Shown here piece by piece: positions 26,664-35,719 of a DNA stretch of 64,000 nt. Below the pieces are notes generated by a model. The model did no database searches and was not told where the DNA came from. It saw only the letters and a program-made list of their open reading frames with translations. Numbering within the stretch: position 1 is the stretch's first letter; each line of letters begins with the position of its first letter. Origin of the DNA: Caballeronia sp. SEWSISQ10-4 2 (lineage in GTDB: Bacteria; Pseudomonadota; Gammaproteobacteria; Burkholderiales; Burkholderiaceae); contig NZ_JALPRJ010000033.1 of assembly GCF_030464885.1 (NCBI RefSeq), positions 35,598-99,597 of the forward strand, given 5' to 3'. A program made the translations under genes and the position numbers.

Positions 26664-27911
26664 TCATGCTTCCTGGCGCCGCGCCCATTCGACGTGTTCG
26701 CGGACCAATTCCGACGCATCCGCCGCGCGGGCGTTCAACGCGTTGTGTATTTCCAGGCGCTCGTGAGCGTCCAGCGCCGGTGAGCGCAACGCGTTGCCCA
26801 TCGCCACCGCAATATTACGCAACCATCGCTCATGTCCGATACGGCGAATCGCGCTGCCCTGCATGCGTTCATCGAAATCACGGGCGCTCCAGGCAAACAG
26901 CGCAACGAGCGAGGCGCGATCCAGGCCGTGGCGTACATCGAAATCCGCGACCGGCGCGGCCTGCGCGAATTTGTTCCATGGACACACGAGCTGACAATCG
27001 TCGCAGCCATAAACCCGATTGCCGATCAGCGGCCGCATTTCTTCGGGAATACTGCCTTTCAACTCGATGGTCAGGTACGAAATGCACCGGCGCGCATCCA
27101 CCCGATACGGCGCGACGATCGCCCCGGTCGGGCAGACATCGATACAGCGCGTACAGCTTCCGCAATGCGAACCGTCGTGTTCGGGCGCGTGATCGGGATG
27201 GGTCAGAGCGTCGGCGGGAAGCGGAATATCCACCAGAATCTCACCGATAAAAAACAGCGACCCGGCGTCGCGTTGCAACAACAACGTGTGTTTTCCGCGC
27301 CAGCCGGTCCCCGCTTTTTGCGCCAGTTCAACCTCCAGCACAGGCGCGGAATCCGTAAATACGCGATACCCGTACGCGCCAATTTCGGCTTCTATACGAT
27401 CGGCCAATTGCTGCAACCGGCTGCGCATGACCTTGTGATAATCACGGCCGCGCGCATAAACCGACACGACCGCCGCCGCGGGGTCGTCAATGCGCGCCCA
27501 TTCGGCCGCGCGCCAGTCGCTTGCCTGGCCGTCGGCTGTCGCGCCACTTTCTGGTGCCTTGCCGCTGAGTGTCGATGCCGGCAAATAGGCCATCCGAACT
27601 GTAATAACACGTCGCGTGCCGGCCACAAGCTCGGCTGGCCTTGCGCGTTTCATCGCATGTTTGGCCATATAATCCATCTCGCCGTGATAGCCTGCTTCGA
27701 GCCATGAAGCCAGGCCTTCTTCGGCTTCCGTCAAGTCGGCGTCGCTGACGCCGACTGCACCGAACCCCAGCTCGCGCCCCCACGCCTTGATGCGCAACGC
27801 GAGTTCAGCCAGCGCGGCTTCGTCGTCAATACTGAAGTGGCGCGTGTTCGCGGTGGCGTCGTCTGACGCGCTCTCGCGTTCCACAGGGTGTTCCGGCAAA
27901 CGGTTCATCAC
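26664..27911 (-). CDS. queG: Epoxyqueuosine reductase QueG
   Basis: Cobalamin- and iron-sulfur-dependent enzyme for the last step of queuosine tRNA modification. The 415-residue product has LGFGAVGVSDADLTEAE and the conserved GYHGEMDYMAKHAMKRA. Two 4Fe-4S sets follow: CGSCTRCIDVCPTGAI and CDDCQLVCPWN. CISYLTIELKGSIPEE between them is typical. MM at the start leaves two possible ATGs. It is divergent from tsaE with only 14 bp between start codons, so the two promoters must overlap the coding regions or share that gap. Confidence 0.94.
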   Translation of the reverse strand: MMNRLPEHPVERESASDDATANTRHFSIDDEAALAELALRIKAWGRELGFGAVGVSDADLTEAEEGLASWLEAGYHGEMDYMAKHAMKRARPAELVAGTRRVITVRMAYLPASTLSGKAPESGATADGQASDWRAAEWARIDDPAAAVVSVYARGRDYHKVMRSRLQQLADRIEAEIGAYGYRVFTDSAPVLEVELAQKAGTGWRGKHTLLLQRDAGSLFFIGEILVDIPLPADALTHPDHAPEHDGSHCGSCTRCIDVCPTGAIVAPYRVDARRCISYLTIELKGSIPEEMRPLIGNRVYGCDDCQLVCPWNKFAQAAPVADFDVRHGLDRASLVALFAWSARDFDERMQGSAIRRIGHERWLRNIAVAMGNALRSPALDAHERLEIHNALNARAADASELVREHVEWARRQEA

Positions 27912-27925
27912 GACATTTTACGAGA

Positions 27926-28480
27926 ATGCCCGACAGCCTCACTCGATCGTTTGCAAACCTTCCCGCCGCGCAGCTCGAACGCCGCTTCGAGCTGCCTGAC
28001 GAAGACGCGACGCTCGCCTTCGGTGGCCGCTTCGCGCAGGCGATTCTCAAGGTCCGTCGCGCTAAATCAGACACCTCGAGCGAACGTTTTCCCGGTTTGC
28101 AGGTCCAGTTGATCGGCGAGCTGGGCGCGGGCAAAACCACGCTCGTGCGGGCGACGCTTCGGGCACTCGGTCATGCGGGCCGCGTGCGCAGTCCCACCTA
28201 CACGCTCGTCGAACCCTATTCGCTTGCTACGGAAACGGGTCCGCTCGAGCTCTATCACTTCGATCTTTATCGCTTTGCCGATCCAGCCGAATGGGCCGAT
28301 GCCGGCTTTCGCGAATACTTCGATGCCGGCGCGATCTGCCTGGTCGAATGGCCGCAACGCGCTGGCGGGTTGCTGGGTGTGCCGGACCTCGAATTCACGC
28401 TGGAACAGGACGGCGAAGGCCGCGTGCTGATCGCGCGCGCGTTTAGCGAAACAGGAAAGTCATGTCTCGAAAGCTGTTGA
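27926..28480 (+). CDS. tsaE: tRNA threonylcarbamoyladenosine ATPase TsaE
   Basis: TsaE is the ATPase of the complex that makes t6A37 in tRNAs. The 184-residue product has the Walker A motif GELGAGKTTLVR and SPTYTLVEPY. LYHFDLYRFADPAEW and a CLVEWPQRAGG segment close the fold. An N-terminal extension of about 45 residues before the core is common in this group. It overlaps amiC by 19 bp, the classic tsaE-amiC pairing. Confidence 0.94.
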   Translation: MPDSLTRSFANLPAAQLERRFELPDEDATLAFGGRFAQAILKVRRAKSDTSSERFPGLQVQLIGELGAGKTTLVRATLRALGHAGRVRSPTYTLVEPYSLATETGPLELYHFDLYRFADPAEWADAGFREYFDAGAICLVEWPQRAGGLLGVPDLEFTLEQDGEGRVLIARAFSETGKSCLESC

Positions 28481-30024
28481 TCAAGCCGTTTCATTCGATC
28501 GAATCGACCGCCACGGCCTCCCACAACTGGCGGCGGCGCCAGGTGCTGCGCGCGGGCGCTTCGACCATCGCGCTCGCCCTGCTCGGACCGAAGCTCGCGC
28601 ATGCGAGTTCGGTGCTCGGCGTGCGCGTGTGGCCTGCTCGCGATTACACGCGGGTCACGATCGAGTCCGATCAGCCGCTGCAAAACAGCCAGCAATTGCT
28701 GCAGGGTCCGGACCGGCTCGTGGTCGACCTGAACGGACTCGACCTGGATCAGGAACTGAAGGATCTCGTCTCGAAGATCACGCCAAACGACCCGCAGATC
28801 CAGTCGGTACGTATCGGCCAATATCAGCCTCACGTGGTGCGGATGGTGTTCGACCTGAAGGGGTCTGTAAAACCGCAGGTGTTTACGCTGACGCCGATTG
28901 GCAGCTACAAGTATCGGCTGGTCTTCGATTTGTATCCGGCCGTCGCGCCCGATCCGCTGATGGATTTGCTGGCCCAGTCCGAGCACAAGCAGCAAACCTT
29001 TGACCAGACCAATCCCAACCCGACGCCGCCGCCCGCCACGTTGAGCGGCCCTGCCACGCCGCCGAAAGCGAACGTACCGGACAACACCGACGAGTTTTTC
29101 CAGAAGTACGCGCAATCCGATCTGCCGCGCGCGCCTTCACCGTCCGCGTCGCCCGTCCCGCCCGTCCCGCCTGCCGCGCCGTTCCCGAAGCCACGGCCTA
29201 CGGTCAAGACGCCGCCGCCCACGGCGCTGGCGCAGCAGCAAGATGACTCATCCGACAACGGCACCAGCGATGACTACGGCTTTTCGAATCCGAAGAGCAA
29301 CAAGTCCGGCACGACGCGCCTGCTCACCGTCGCGATCGACCCGGGCCATGGCGGCGAAGATCCGGGCGCGATCGGCAGCGCTGGAACGTATGAGAAGCAC
29401 ATTGCCCTTGATGTCGCGAAGAAGCTGCGCGCCAAGATCGATGCTCAGCCGAACATGCGCGCGATGATGACGCGCGACGCTGACTTCTTCGTGCCGCTCA
29501 ACGTGCGTGTGCAGAAGGCGCGTCGAGTGGGTGCGGACCTGTTCGTTTCCATTCACGCCGATGCGTTCACCACGCCCGAAGCGCGTGGTTCGTCGGTGTT
29601 CGCGCTCTCCGATCACGGCGCTTCGAGTGCGGCTGCGCGCTGGATGGCGAACAAGGAGAACTCGTCGGATTCCATTGGCGGGATCAACGTGAAGACACAG
29701 GACGCGAGCGTCAACCGGGCCTTGTTCGACATGTCGACGACCGCGCAGATTCGCGACTCGATGCGCTATGGCAACTTCGTGCTGAACGAGATCGGCGATA
29801 TCAACAAGCTGCACAAGGGCTCGGTGGAACAAGCCGGTTTTGCGGTGTTGAAAGCGCCGGACATTCCATCGATCCTGGTGGAAACGGCGTTTATCAGTAA
29901 CCCGGAAGAAGAACAGCGCCTTAACGACGATGCTTATCGCGACAAGATGGCTAACGCGATCATGAAGGGCATCAAGCGGTACTTTGCGGCGAATCCGCCG
30001 CTCGCAAAGAGCCGGATGACTTAA
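28462..30024 (+). CDS. amiC: N-acetylmuramoyl-L-alanine amidase AmiC
   Basis: A periplasmic zinc amidase that splits septal peptidoglycan. The 520-residue product starts with a twin-arginine-type signal (RRRQVLRAGASTIALALL, about 24-41). An AMIN domain (about 48-160), a Pro-rich linker (about 185-265) and an Amidase_3 domain (about 288-515) follow. Zinc and catalytic residues are present: H296 (DPGHGGEDPGA), E311, H365 (SIHADAF) and E474 (VETAFISNPEEE). It is coupled to tsaE upstream. Confidence 0.95.
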   Translation: MSRKLLIKPFHSIESTATASHNWRRRQVLRAGASTIALALLGPKLAHASSVLGVRVWPARDYTRVTIESDQPLQNSQQLLQGPDRLVVDLNGLDLDQELKDLVSKITPNDPQIQSVRIGQYQPHVVRMVFDLKGSVKPQVFTLTPIGSYKYRLVFDLYPAVAPDPLMDLLAQSEHKQQTFDQTNPNPTPPPATLSGPATPPKANVPDNTDEFFQKYAQSDLPRAPSPSASPVPPVPPAAPFPKPRPTVKTPPPTALAQQQDDSSDNGTSDDYGFSNPKSNKSGTTRLLTVAIDPGHGGEDPGAIGSAGTYEKHIALDVAKKLRAKIDAQPNMRAMMTRDADFFVPLNVRVQKARRVGADLFVSIHADAFTTPEARGSSVFALSDHGASSAAARWMANKENSSDSIGGINVKTQDASVNRALFDMSTTAQIRDSMRYGNFVLNEIGDINKLHKGSVEQAGFAVLKAPDIPSILVETAFISNPEEEQRLNDDAYRDKMANAIMKGIKRYFAANPPLAKSRMT

Positions 30025-30031
30025 AGGGCTT

Positions 30032-30068
30032 GGGTTTCGCTCCCACCAACACGGTGCGAGCGAAACCC
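30032..30068. terminator. Hairpin between convergent amiC and the exporter gene
   Basis: GGGTTTCGCTC pairs with GAGCGAAACCC over 11 bp with a 15-base loop. T tails are absent, so termination is only inferred from position. Confidence 0.5.
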
Positions 30069-30074
30069 CCAGGC

Positions 30075-30959
30075 CTATCTCGCCGCCGATAAAAACCGCT
30101 GCCGAAACCATCCGCCAAAGACATTCACGACTAGCCCCACCATCACCAGCACCGCGCCGACGAGTTCCATCGGGCTCAACCCCTCATCGAGCAGCAAGGC
30201 CGCTGAAACCAGCCCGACGATCGGGACAAGCAACGAAAACGGCGCAACCTGACTTGCGGGATAACGCGCCAGCAGCTTCCCCCACAACGTATAACCCAGC
30301 ATCGTCGCGACAAACGCCAGATAAACGATCGCAAGGATCGAGATAAGCGAAATGCCCGACAAGCTGGCGGAGATGCGCGCCGGCCCCTCCAGCATCAGCG
30401 AGAGCGCGAGAAATGGCAGCGGCGGCACCAGGCTCCCCCACACCACGAGCGACAGCAACTCGACCTTGCCCATCCGTTTCGTTATCACGTTACCCATACC
30501 CCACATGGCCGCCGCCGCGAGCGTGAGCAGGAACCCGGCAACGGTCATTGCGTGTCCGGCCTGCACCCCGATCACAGCAAGCCCGCAAGCCGCAATCAGC
30601 AAACCTGCGACGTTCGGGCCACGAAAGCCCTCACCGAGAATCATGGCCGCGAAGATCAGCGTAAAAAACGCCTGTGCCTGCAAGACGAGCGACGCAAGGC
30701 CCGCAGGCATGCCAACGGACATCGCGTAGAAAAGCAGCACGAACTGGCCCAGTGAGATGGTCGCGCCGTAGGCGAGCAGCCAGCGAAACGGGACAGCCGG
30801 GCGCTTGATGAAAAACACCGCCGGAAAAGCGACCAGCGTGAAACGCAACGCGCCAAGAAGCATGGGCGGCACACCGTGCAGGCCCACCTTGATCACCACG
30901 AAGTTCACGCCCCAGGCGAGAATCACAATCAGCGCGGACAACAAATCCTTGGGGGACAT
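30075..30959 (-). CDS. EamA-family drug/metabolite transporter
   Basis: A 294-residue protein with about ten hydrophobic segments and two EamA repeats (LSALIVILAWGVNFVVIKVG at the start; AAAAMWGMGNVITKRMGKVE opening the second half). It resembles the E. coli EamA O-acetylserine/cysteine exporter subgroup. The ligand cannot be told from the sequence. GGAGAC lies six bases before the ATG. It stands alone. Confidence 0.85.
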   Translation of the reverse strand: MSPKDLLSALIVILAWGVNFVVIKVGLHGVPPMLLGALRFTLVAFPAVFFIKRPAVPFRWLLAYGATISLGQFVLLFYAMSVGMPAGLASLVLQAQAFFTLIFAAMILGEGFRGPNVAGLLIAACGLAVIGVQAGHAMTVAGFLLTLAAAAMWGMGNVITKRMGKVELLSLVVWGSLVPPLPFLALSLMLEGPARISASLSGISLISILAIVYLAFVATMLGYTLWGKLLARYPASQVAPFSLLVPIVGLVSAALLLDEGLSPMELVGAVLVMVGLVVNVFGGWFRQRFLSAAR

Positions 30960-31257
30960 CGCCGTCTCCGTGAGTTTTATTCGAAGCTGGTTTTTGGATC
31001 AGACCGAAAGCTGCGACGCCCCGAAATCAGATCGAACGCAATTCGACACTGTAGCGGACGACTTTGCAAATGCGTTGTGCAAACTCACGCCATAGCCCGT
31101 TCGGACAAGGCGTTCTCGCTCCATGGCCCAAGACTGTCAACCCCCCATGATCCGGTCGAACGACCGGCCGAATGGCATACCGCCAGCATAGCGCTTGCAT
31201 GCTTGCACACGACGCCCAGTAGAATTGCAGTTCCGAGCACGCAATCCGGACGTCCTT

Positions 31258-32157
31258 ATGTCTTCCACAATTCAAGCGTTTCTCAAGCCGCATCAGCACG
31301 ACGTCGGTGGCCTCATGGTGCGCCGGGTACTCCCCGCGCTGGCCGCCCGGACCATCGGTCCGTTCATTTTCTTCGACCACATCGGCCCCGCAACGCTCGC
31401 GCCCGGCGTAGGGCTCGACGTGCGCCCGCATCCGCATATCGGCCTCGCGACCGTGACGTATCTGTTCGAAGGCGCGATCATGCATCGCGACAGCGTCGGC
31501 TCCGTCCAGAAGATCGCTCCCGGCGACGTGAACTGGATGACGGCCGGCGGCGGCATCGTGCATTCGGAACGGACACCGGACGAGGAACGCGCCGCCGGGC
31601 AGAACATGCACGGCATCCAGACGTGGGTCGCCTTGCCTGTAGCGGAAGAAGACTGCGCGCCGTCGTTCGAGCATCATCCGGCTGCAACGCTGCCGCAGCT
31701 TGAACGCAACGGCGTGAACCTGCGGGTGATCGCCGGCAGTGCCTTCGGCGCAACGGCACCGACCACCACGTTTTCGCCCACCCTCTATGTTGCGGCGCAG
31801 TTTTCGGCGGACAGCGCCGTGACGCTCGATACTGAGCATGAGGAACGCGGGGTCTATCTGCTGGAAGGCGATCTCACCATCGACGGCGAGACCCTGGACG
31901 CCGGCCAGATGGCCGTGCTGAAGACGGGGGTTGCAGCGGATCTGCGCAGTACGGGCGGCGCGATCGCGATGCTGCTCGGCGGCGCGCCGCTGGACGGCCC
32001 GCGCTTTATCGAATGGAATTTCGTATCGAGCTCGAGGGAAAAAATCGAGGCGGCGAAACTTGCATGGACCGAACAGCGGATGGGCCAGGTGTCCGGCGAG
32101 ACGGAGTTCATTCCGTTGCCGCCGCCGCGCCGCGAGGCCAATCCGCCCGTGGCTTGA
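31258..32157 (+). CDS. Pirin-family bicupin
   Basis: A 299-residue pirin. RPHPHIGLATVTYLFEGAIM supplies two metal-binding His residues, and HRDSVGSVQKIAPGDVNWMT and AGGGIVHSER supply the remaining His and Glu. The second cupin is degenerate as in other pirins. Some relatives show quercetinase activity or act as redox-sensing regulators; the role here is unknown. ATG 31258 is the first codon of homology, with no strong Shine-Dalgarno. The 298 bp before it (30960-31257) shows nothing I can assign. Confidence 0.9.
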   Translation: MSSTIQAFLKPHQHDVGGLMVRRVLPALAARTIGPFIFFDHIGPATLAPGVGLDVRPHPHIGLATVTYLFEGAIMHRDSVGSVQKIAPGDVNWMTAGGGIVHSERTPDEERAAGQNMHGIQTWVALPVAEEDCAPSFEHHPAATLPQLERNGVNLRVIAGSAFGATAPTTTFSPTLYVAAQFSADSAVTLDTEHEERGVYLLEGDLTIDGETLDAGQMAVLKTGVAADLRSTGGAIAMLLGGAPLDGPRFIEWNFVSSSREKIEAAKLAWTEQRMGQVSGETEFIPLPPPRREANPPVA

Positions 32158-32448
32158 AGCGTAAGGCTCGGGGCCGCAGGCGACCGCGGAATCAAGCGGG
32201 CGCCTTTGAATACAGCACGGTTGAACTCTGCCGCCCCTCCCCAAGATAATTGTTCATCGTTTACGCTTTTCTGGAGGAACACCATTCCCCCCATTCCATC
32301 CTCCAACAGCGCTCGTAAATCGCCCCAAAGCCCATGTAAAATGGGCCTCGCATAGATTCTTTCAAACCGTAATCCGCCAAGAACTACCCGGAAAGTCCTG
32401 CTAACGGCGGGTACTTTTCTGGGTACTTTTTTATCGATTCCAAGCGCA
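32158..32448. other. 291-bp junction between core genes and the accessory zone
   Basis: No gene or tRNA is visible. Two GGGTACTTTT copies (about 32409 and 32423) sit just before the integrase stub, as often seen upstream of DUF4102-type integrases. Confidence 0.5.
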
Positions 32449-32757
32449 ATGCCTGAATGCCTTTTACGCGACCTACAATGCCGCACGGCCAAACCGCGCA
32501 AGTCCGTCTATCGATTGCGAGACGGCGGCCTCTTCCTACGGGTGCGTCCAAACGGACTCAAATACTGGCAGTACCGCTATACCAAGCCCGACCGCCGGGA
32601 AGGTTTGATTCAGATTGGACCGTATCCCCGCATCAAGCTGGAGCACGCCAGGACTGCCCGCAATGACCACCGGAACGCTCTCTCGCGGGGTGATGACCCT
32701 GCGCCCTCCGAAAGCAAGACAAAGCCCGTAGCGCGGCAGCATCTGTGCGCGCATTGA
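32449..32757 (+). pseudogene. Truncated tyrosine integrase (Arm-DNA-binding DUF4102 domain only)
   Basis: Residues 1-70 (MPECLLRDLQCRTAKPRKSV, then YRLRDGGLFLRVRPNGLKYW and LIQIGPYPRIKLEHARTAR) match the N-terminal arm-binding domain of P4-type integrases. The protein stops at 102 residues, before any catalytic domain. It marks a former mobile-element end between pirin (core) and the accessory genes to 42 kb. Confidence 0.72.
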
Positions 32758-32799
32758 CGTAGCAGCTTTTCGGCGTGAAGCCTGCATTCCGTGACATAC

Positions 32800-33462
32800 G
32801 GTAGCTCTGGATAAAACAAGGACAAAGAGGCCGCATCGATTGCTTGTTCAACGTCCGGCCGAAAGACTTCCTGCGCGATCCGATCAGCCTGCGCCAGACT
32901 CCAATCCCGTGCGAAACATCGCGGTCCCGCTGGACACTCATCACTGTATCGATGAGGTGGCGGACCGCGTTCACCGTCTCTGTGATTGCGAGACCCGAGA
33001 GTAGTTGAGCGTCGGAAATCTCCATGTATGCCCCACAGAACATGCGCGCCACCGTCAGCAGGTCTTCGGGGTCGCCGCCTGCCTCGCCGCCATGTTGGAA
33101 GGCACTGCCCGCGCGATACATGAGATTAATGGCAGCCCGGTGCGTCCATGCCGGATAATCCCGTTTCGATTCGACGGCTCCGCTTCGCCAGTTATAGAAC
33201 GTGCGGTACGGTCCTTCGATGGTCTCTCCCAATGTTCCGAGTGGGCGCGGTTGATGAGGTCTGCAAGTTCGGCCGCAGCGTTGCGCCAATCGCGGCGGAA
33301 TGCAAACACTTCGCATGTATCTATTGGCGCGAGCAGGTCAGCGAGAAAATAATCGGACAGCGGGTTCCGAGCAAACCTCTCATTGCGCACTTTGATGGTT
33401 ACGAGATTGCGCACCTCATCGGGAACGTCGCGAATTACCGCGCCGAACGTCCGGTCCAGCAT
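32800..33462 (-). pseudogene. Broken hypothetical gene (one frameshift)
   Basis: From ATG 33462 one frame gives a plausible protein (MLDRTFGAVIRDVPDEVRNL ending in ELADLINRAHSEHW). It then turns arginine-rich while a second frame takes over with ETIEGPYRTFYNWRSGAVES, LMYRAGSAFQHGGEA and AITETVNAVRHLIDTVMSVQ. The switch is near 33215-33225. I do not recognise the family. The left boundary is approximate because the second frame loses protein-like composition near 32800. It could be a real frameshift or a sequencing error. Confidence 0.5.
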
Positions 33463-33792
33463 GTCGCATCCTTCGTATGCAACCCTTCACCGAAGTGTCA
33501 AGCCAGCCGGTGAAGGTATCCGGGGTTCGAGCCGTCGCTCTAGGCTTGACTTCGAAAGTCTAGCTTAAGGACGAAAACCAGCGCTACTCACAAAGCAACT
33601 TTGAAGCAAACAGGAGTCCGAAACCGATGGTTTCTGAGTCGTCAACTGTCCCAGTTCGACCCGCAACAGCCGTTCGGTCCGTCGCAACTTCAATGACCGC
33701 TTCCAGGGATTTCCCGACGTCCACCAGCGCTACTGGTGCCCCCGGTGCCAAAGGATGGAAGCACTCGAAGCGCCAGCTTGCTTACAGAAACT
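33463..33792. other. 330-bp non-coding stretch with a degraded repeat
   Basis: No gene is seen. It contains a 20-bp segment, TCGACCCGCAACAGCCGTTC (33656-33675), that recurs with one mismatch at 39568-39587. Confidence 0.5.
33656..33675 (+). repeat. 20-bp repeat, left copy
   Basis: It matches 39568-39587 with one mismatch in direct orientation. The two copies bracket the DddP-like to LysR gene block. Confidence 0.6.
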
Positions 33793-34974
33793 TTAGAGAT
33801 AGTCCATTTCGAACGGACATTCGGAGAGCGAGACCGGTCCCTCTTGCGTAATCAAAACGGGCTGTTCGAGCTTCACACCATCAACGCCCCCTGGTACGCC
33901 AATGTAGCTCTCAACACACACGGCCATCCCCTCTTCGAACATGCCGGGATATTGATACGCTGGTGCCTCTTGCGGATAGTAGACGAGCGGATATTCGACA
34001 CCGAAGCCGATTCCGTGAACGATCTCCGCATAGCGGTTCGGAACGTACACGTCCGGCATTTTCCAGGCCTCGCCGATGAAATCGTGGAAGGAAAGCCCAG
34101 GTCGAAGCAACGACAGATTGTGCTGCAGTTGTTCGTACGCGAGCGAGTAATTCGTCCGTTGCTCATCCGTTGGTCGTCTGTCGCCAATCGTGAAAGACCG
34201 GGTTTGATCGGTAAAGACACCGTGCGGCCCAACGAGGTCGCTGTCGAAGACCAGCATTTCGCCGGCTTCGACAATCTTGCCCGAAGCCTCGACGAACCAC
34301 GGATTCGTATGGTGACCAGATGCAAGCCCTCTTGTCTCCTGATATTCGCCTCCGTGTTCGATGTTGTACTGATTCAACAGTGACAGAAGATAATTCTCGC
34401 TGACGCCTGGTTTGACGTGCTGACGCATGTAGGCGATGGCGTCAGTGCAGACTCGCATCGAATCCCGCATGATCTCCATCTCCTCAGGAGACTTGATTGA
34501 CTTTGCGAGTTCAAGCGGCCCTTTGGCATCAACAGTTCGGACTCCGATCCTGTCGAGTGCGCGCAGCGGCAACAGGTCCGCGCGATCGAGACCGAGAATG
34601 GCGTCATTTCCACAGACCTCCGTCAGCAAATCGGCAATCTCCACGGCCCATTGTGTCGCGTGCTCTTCGGACCGCGACCCTGAGCCGAAGTAATCCCATG
34701 ACTTCGCCGGCCGCGCTTCGTCGATTAGATCGTTACGGTCGGAAAGGTGGAGAGCGCCGCCGTAGTTGAACATCACTACTCGACCGGTGACGGCGACAAA
34801 CGCATAACGAACCATATGATGCGACGACCATACCTGCATGTTGCGGCAGTTCGTGGCATAGCGAAGGTTCAAGGGATCGAATAGCACCGCCGCACTGATG
34901 CCAGCAGCCCTCAGCATCGCACGCGTGCGTTCGAGACGGTACGCATAAACTTTCTTGTAGTCACCTGCTTCCAT
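33793..34974 (-). CDS. M24-family enzyme, DddP-like (candidate DMSP lyase)
   Basis: A 393-residue protein with an N-terminal creatinase-like domain (YAYRLERTRAMLRAAGISAA, RYATNCRNMQVW) and a C-terminal pita-bread metallopeptidase fold. Metal-ligand candidates are D244, D246, D256 (FDSDLVGPHGVFTDQTR), H320 (HGIGFGVEYP), E355 (CVESYIG) and E370 (VKLEQPVLIT). Their spacing (2, 10, 64, 35, 15) equals the one I recall for the DddP iron ligands, and a Tyr sits five residues before H320 as in DddP. DddP splits dimethylsulfoniopropionate to acrylate and DMS. A prolidase/creatinase-type hydrolase is the alternative. The ATG at 34974 follows GAGGTG at long spacing. The neighbouring betaine-type binding protein and GMC dehydrogenase support an osmolyte-degradation role. 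Confidence 0.65.
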   Translation of the reverse strand: MEAGDYKKVYAYRLERTRAMLRAAGISAAVLFDPLNLRYATNCRNMQVWSSHHMVRYAFVAVTGRVVMFNYGGALHLSDRNDLIDEARPAKSWDYFGSGSRSEEHATQWAVEIADLLTEVCGNDAILGLDRADLLPLRALDRIGVRTVDAKGPLELAKSIKSPEEMEIMRDSMRVCTDAIAYMRQHVKPGVSENYLLSLLNQYNIEHGGEYQETRGLASGHHTNPWFVEASGKIVEAGEMLVFDSDLVGPHGVFTDQTRSFTIGDRRPTDEQRTNYSLAYEQLQHNLSLLRPGLSFHDFIGEAWKMPDVYVPNRYAEIVHGIGFGVEYPLVYYPQEAPAYQYPGMFEEGMAVCVESYIGVPGGVDGVKLEQPVLITQEGPVSLSECPFEMDYL

Positions 34975-35401
34975 CTTTTGTGCACCTCGTTTCGCTTCCA
35001 ACACACGGGCGGCACGTTCCCCATGCTCGGCACAGTTGTGCCACGCTACATAGGGTCCAGCCAAAAAATGACGTCCTAAAAGCGGGCTGGTAGGCGCCGA
35101 GGTCCACTTGCACAGCACAAGCCCAAACTCGAGCGAGCCAACACCAGGGTCGATTCTGCGAGAGGTTTCCGGTCGCCAGCAAACGAATCTTATTGACTCT
35201 GTGCTTCAAATATTTTGAACTACCACATCAGATAGTTTCGTTTGCCTGAAACATACTGACTGGTTATCGTGAACTTGCGTTCGAGGATCGTTGGATGAAT
35301 GGGCCTCAGGTCGATGCGCTCGCCGAAGCGGGTGGCGATGAATCTCAACGCCTCCGATCATTCGTTTGCGTCCATTTAAATTTGCATCTGGCACGTCCGA
35401 C
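34975..35401. other. 427-bp divergent promoter region
   Basis: It lies between the divergent DddP-like and cupin genes. It has no assured coding potential, though the DddP-like frame stays open to 35118. It should hold both promoters; no box is clear enough to call. Confidence 0.45.
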
Positions 35402-35719
35402 ATGAACCCTTCCAGTATCACTCCTTCCATCTCCAAACAACGAGCGCCGGCCGACATCGAGCAAAGGATTGCCGATTGGGAAACCTGGCATTGCGACAGT
35501 GAAAGGTACGAGCATCACTACGTTACGGGTGCGACGTTCTACGTCGTCCAGGGCCGCGCCAGGCTGACTTTCTCCCACGGTGCTGAGTTCGACATAGAGG
35601 CCGGAGACTTCGTTTCGATTGGCGAAGGCGCCGAAGCCGTGTGGGACGTCTTCGCTCCAATCGAAACCCGGTACGCCTGGTCCCACAACAACGGTGCTGC
35701 ATCTGGGGCGTGCGCATGA
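35402..35719 (+). CDS. Small cupin protein (DUF861-like)
   Basis: A 105-residue single-domain cupin: HHYVTGATFYVVQGRARLTF supplies motif 1, and GAEFDIEAGDFVSIGEGAEA with the following WDVF is motif 2 as in DUF861/cupin_3 proteins. Only some of the usual metal-binding His/Glu residues are present. ATG 35402 is chosen over the earlier 35366 start because of its position at the family boundary. Its stop overlaps the start of the GMC gene (ATGA). Its role in the cluster is unknown. Confidence 0.7.
   Translation: MNPSSITPSISKQRAPADIEQRIADWETWHCDSERYEHHYVTGATFYVVQGRARLTFSHGAEFDIEAGDFVSIGEGAEAVWDVFAPIETRYAWSHNNGAASGACA

Noticed and set aside
33736..34383. Plus-strand frame of 215 codons
   Set aside because: Antisense to the DddP-like gene, whose metal-ligand motifs are on the minus strand.
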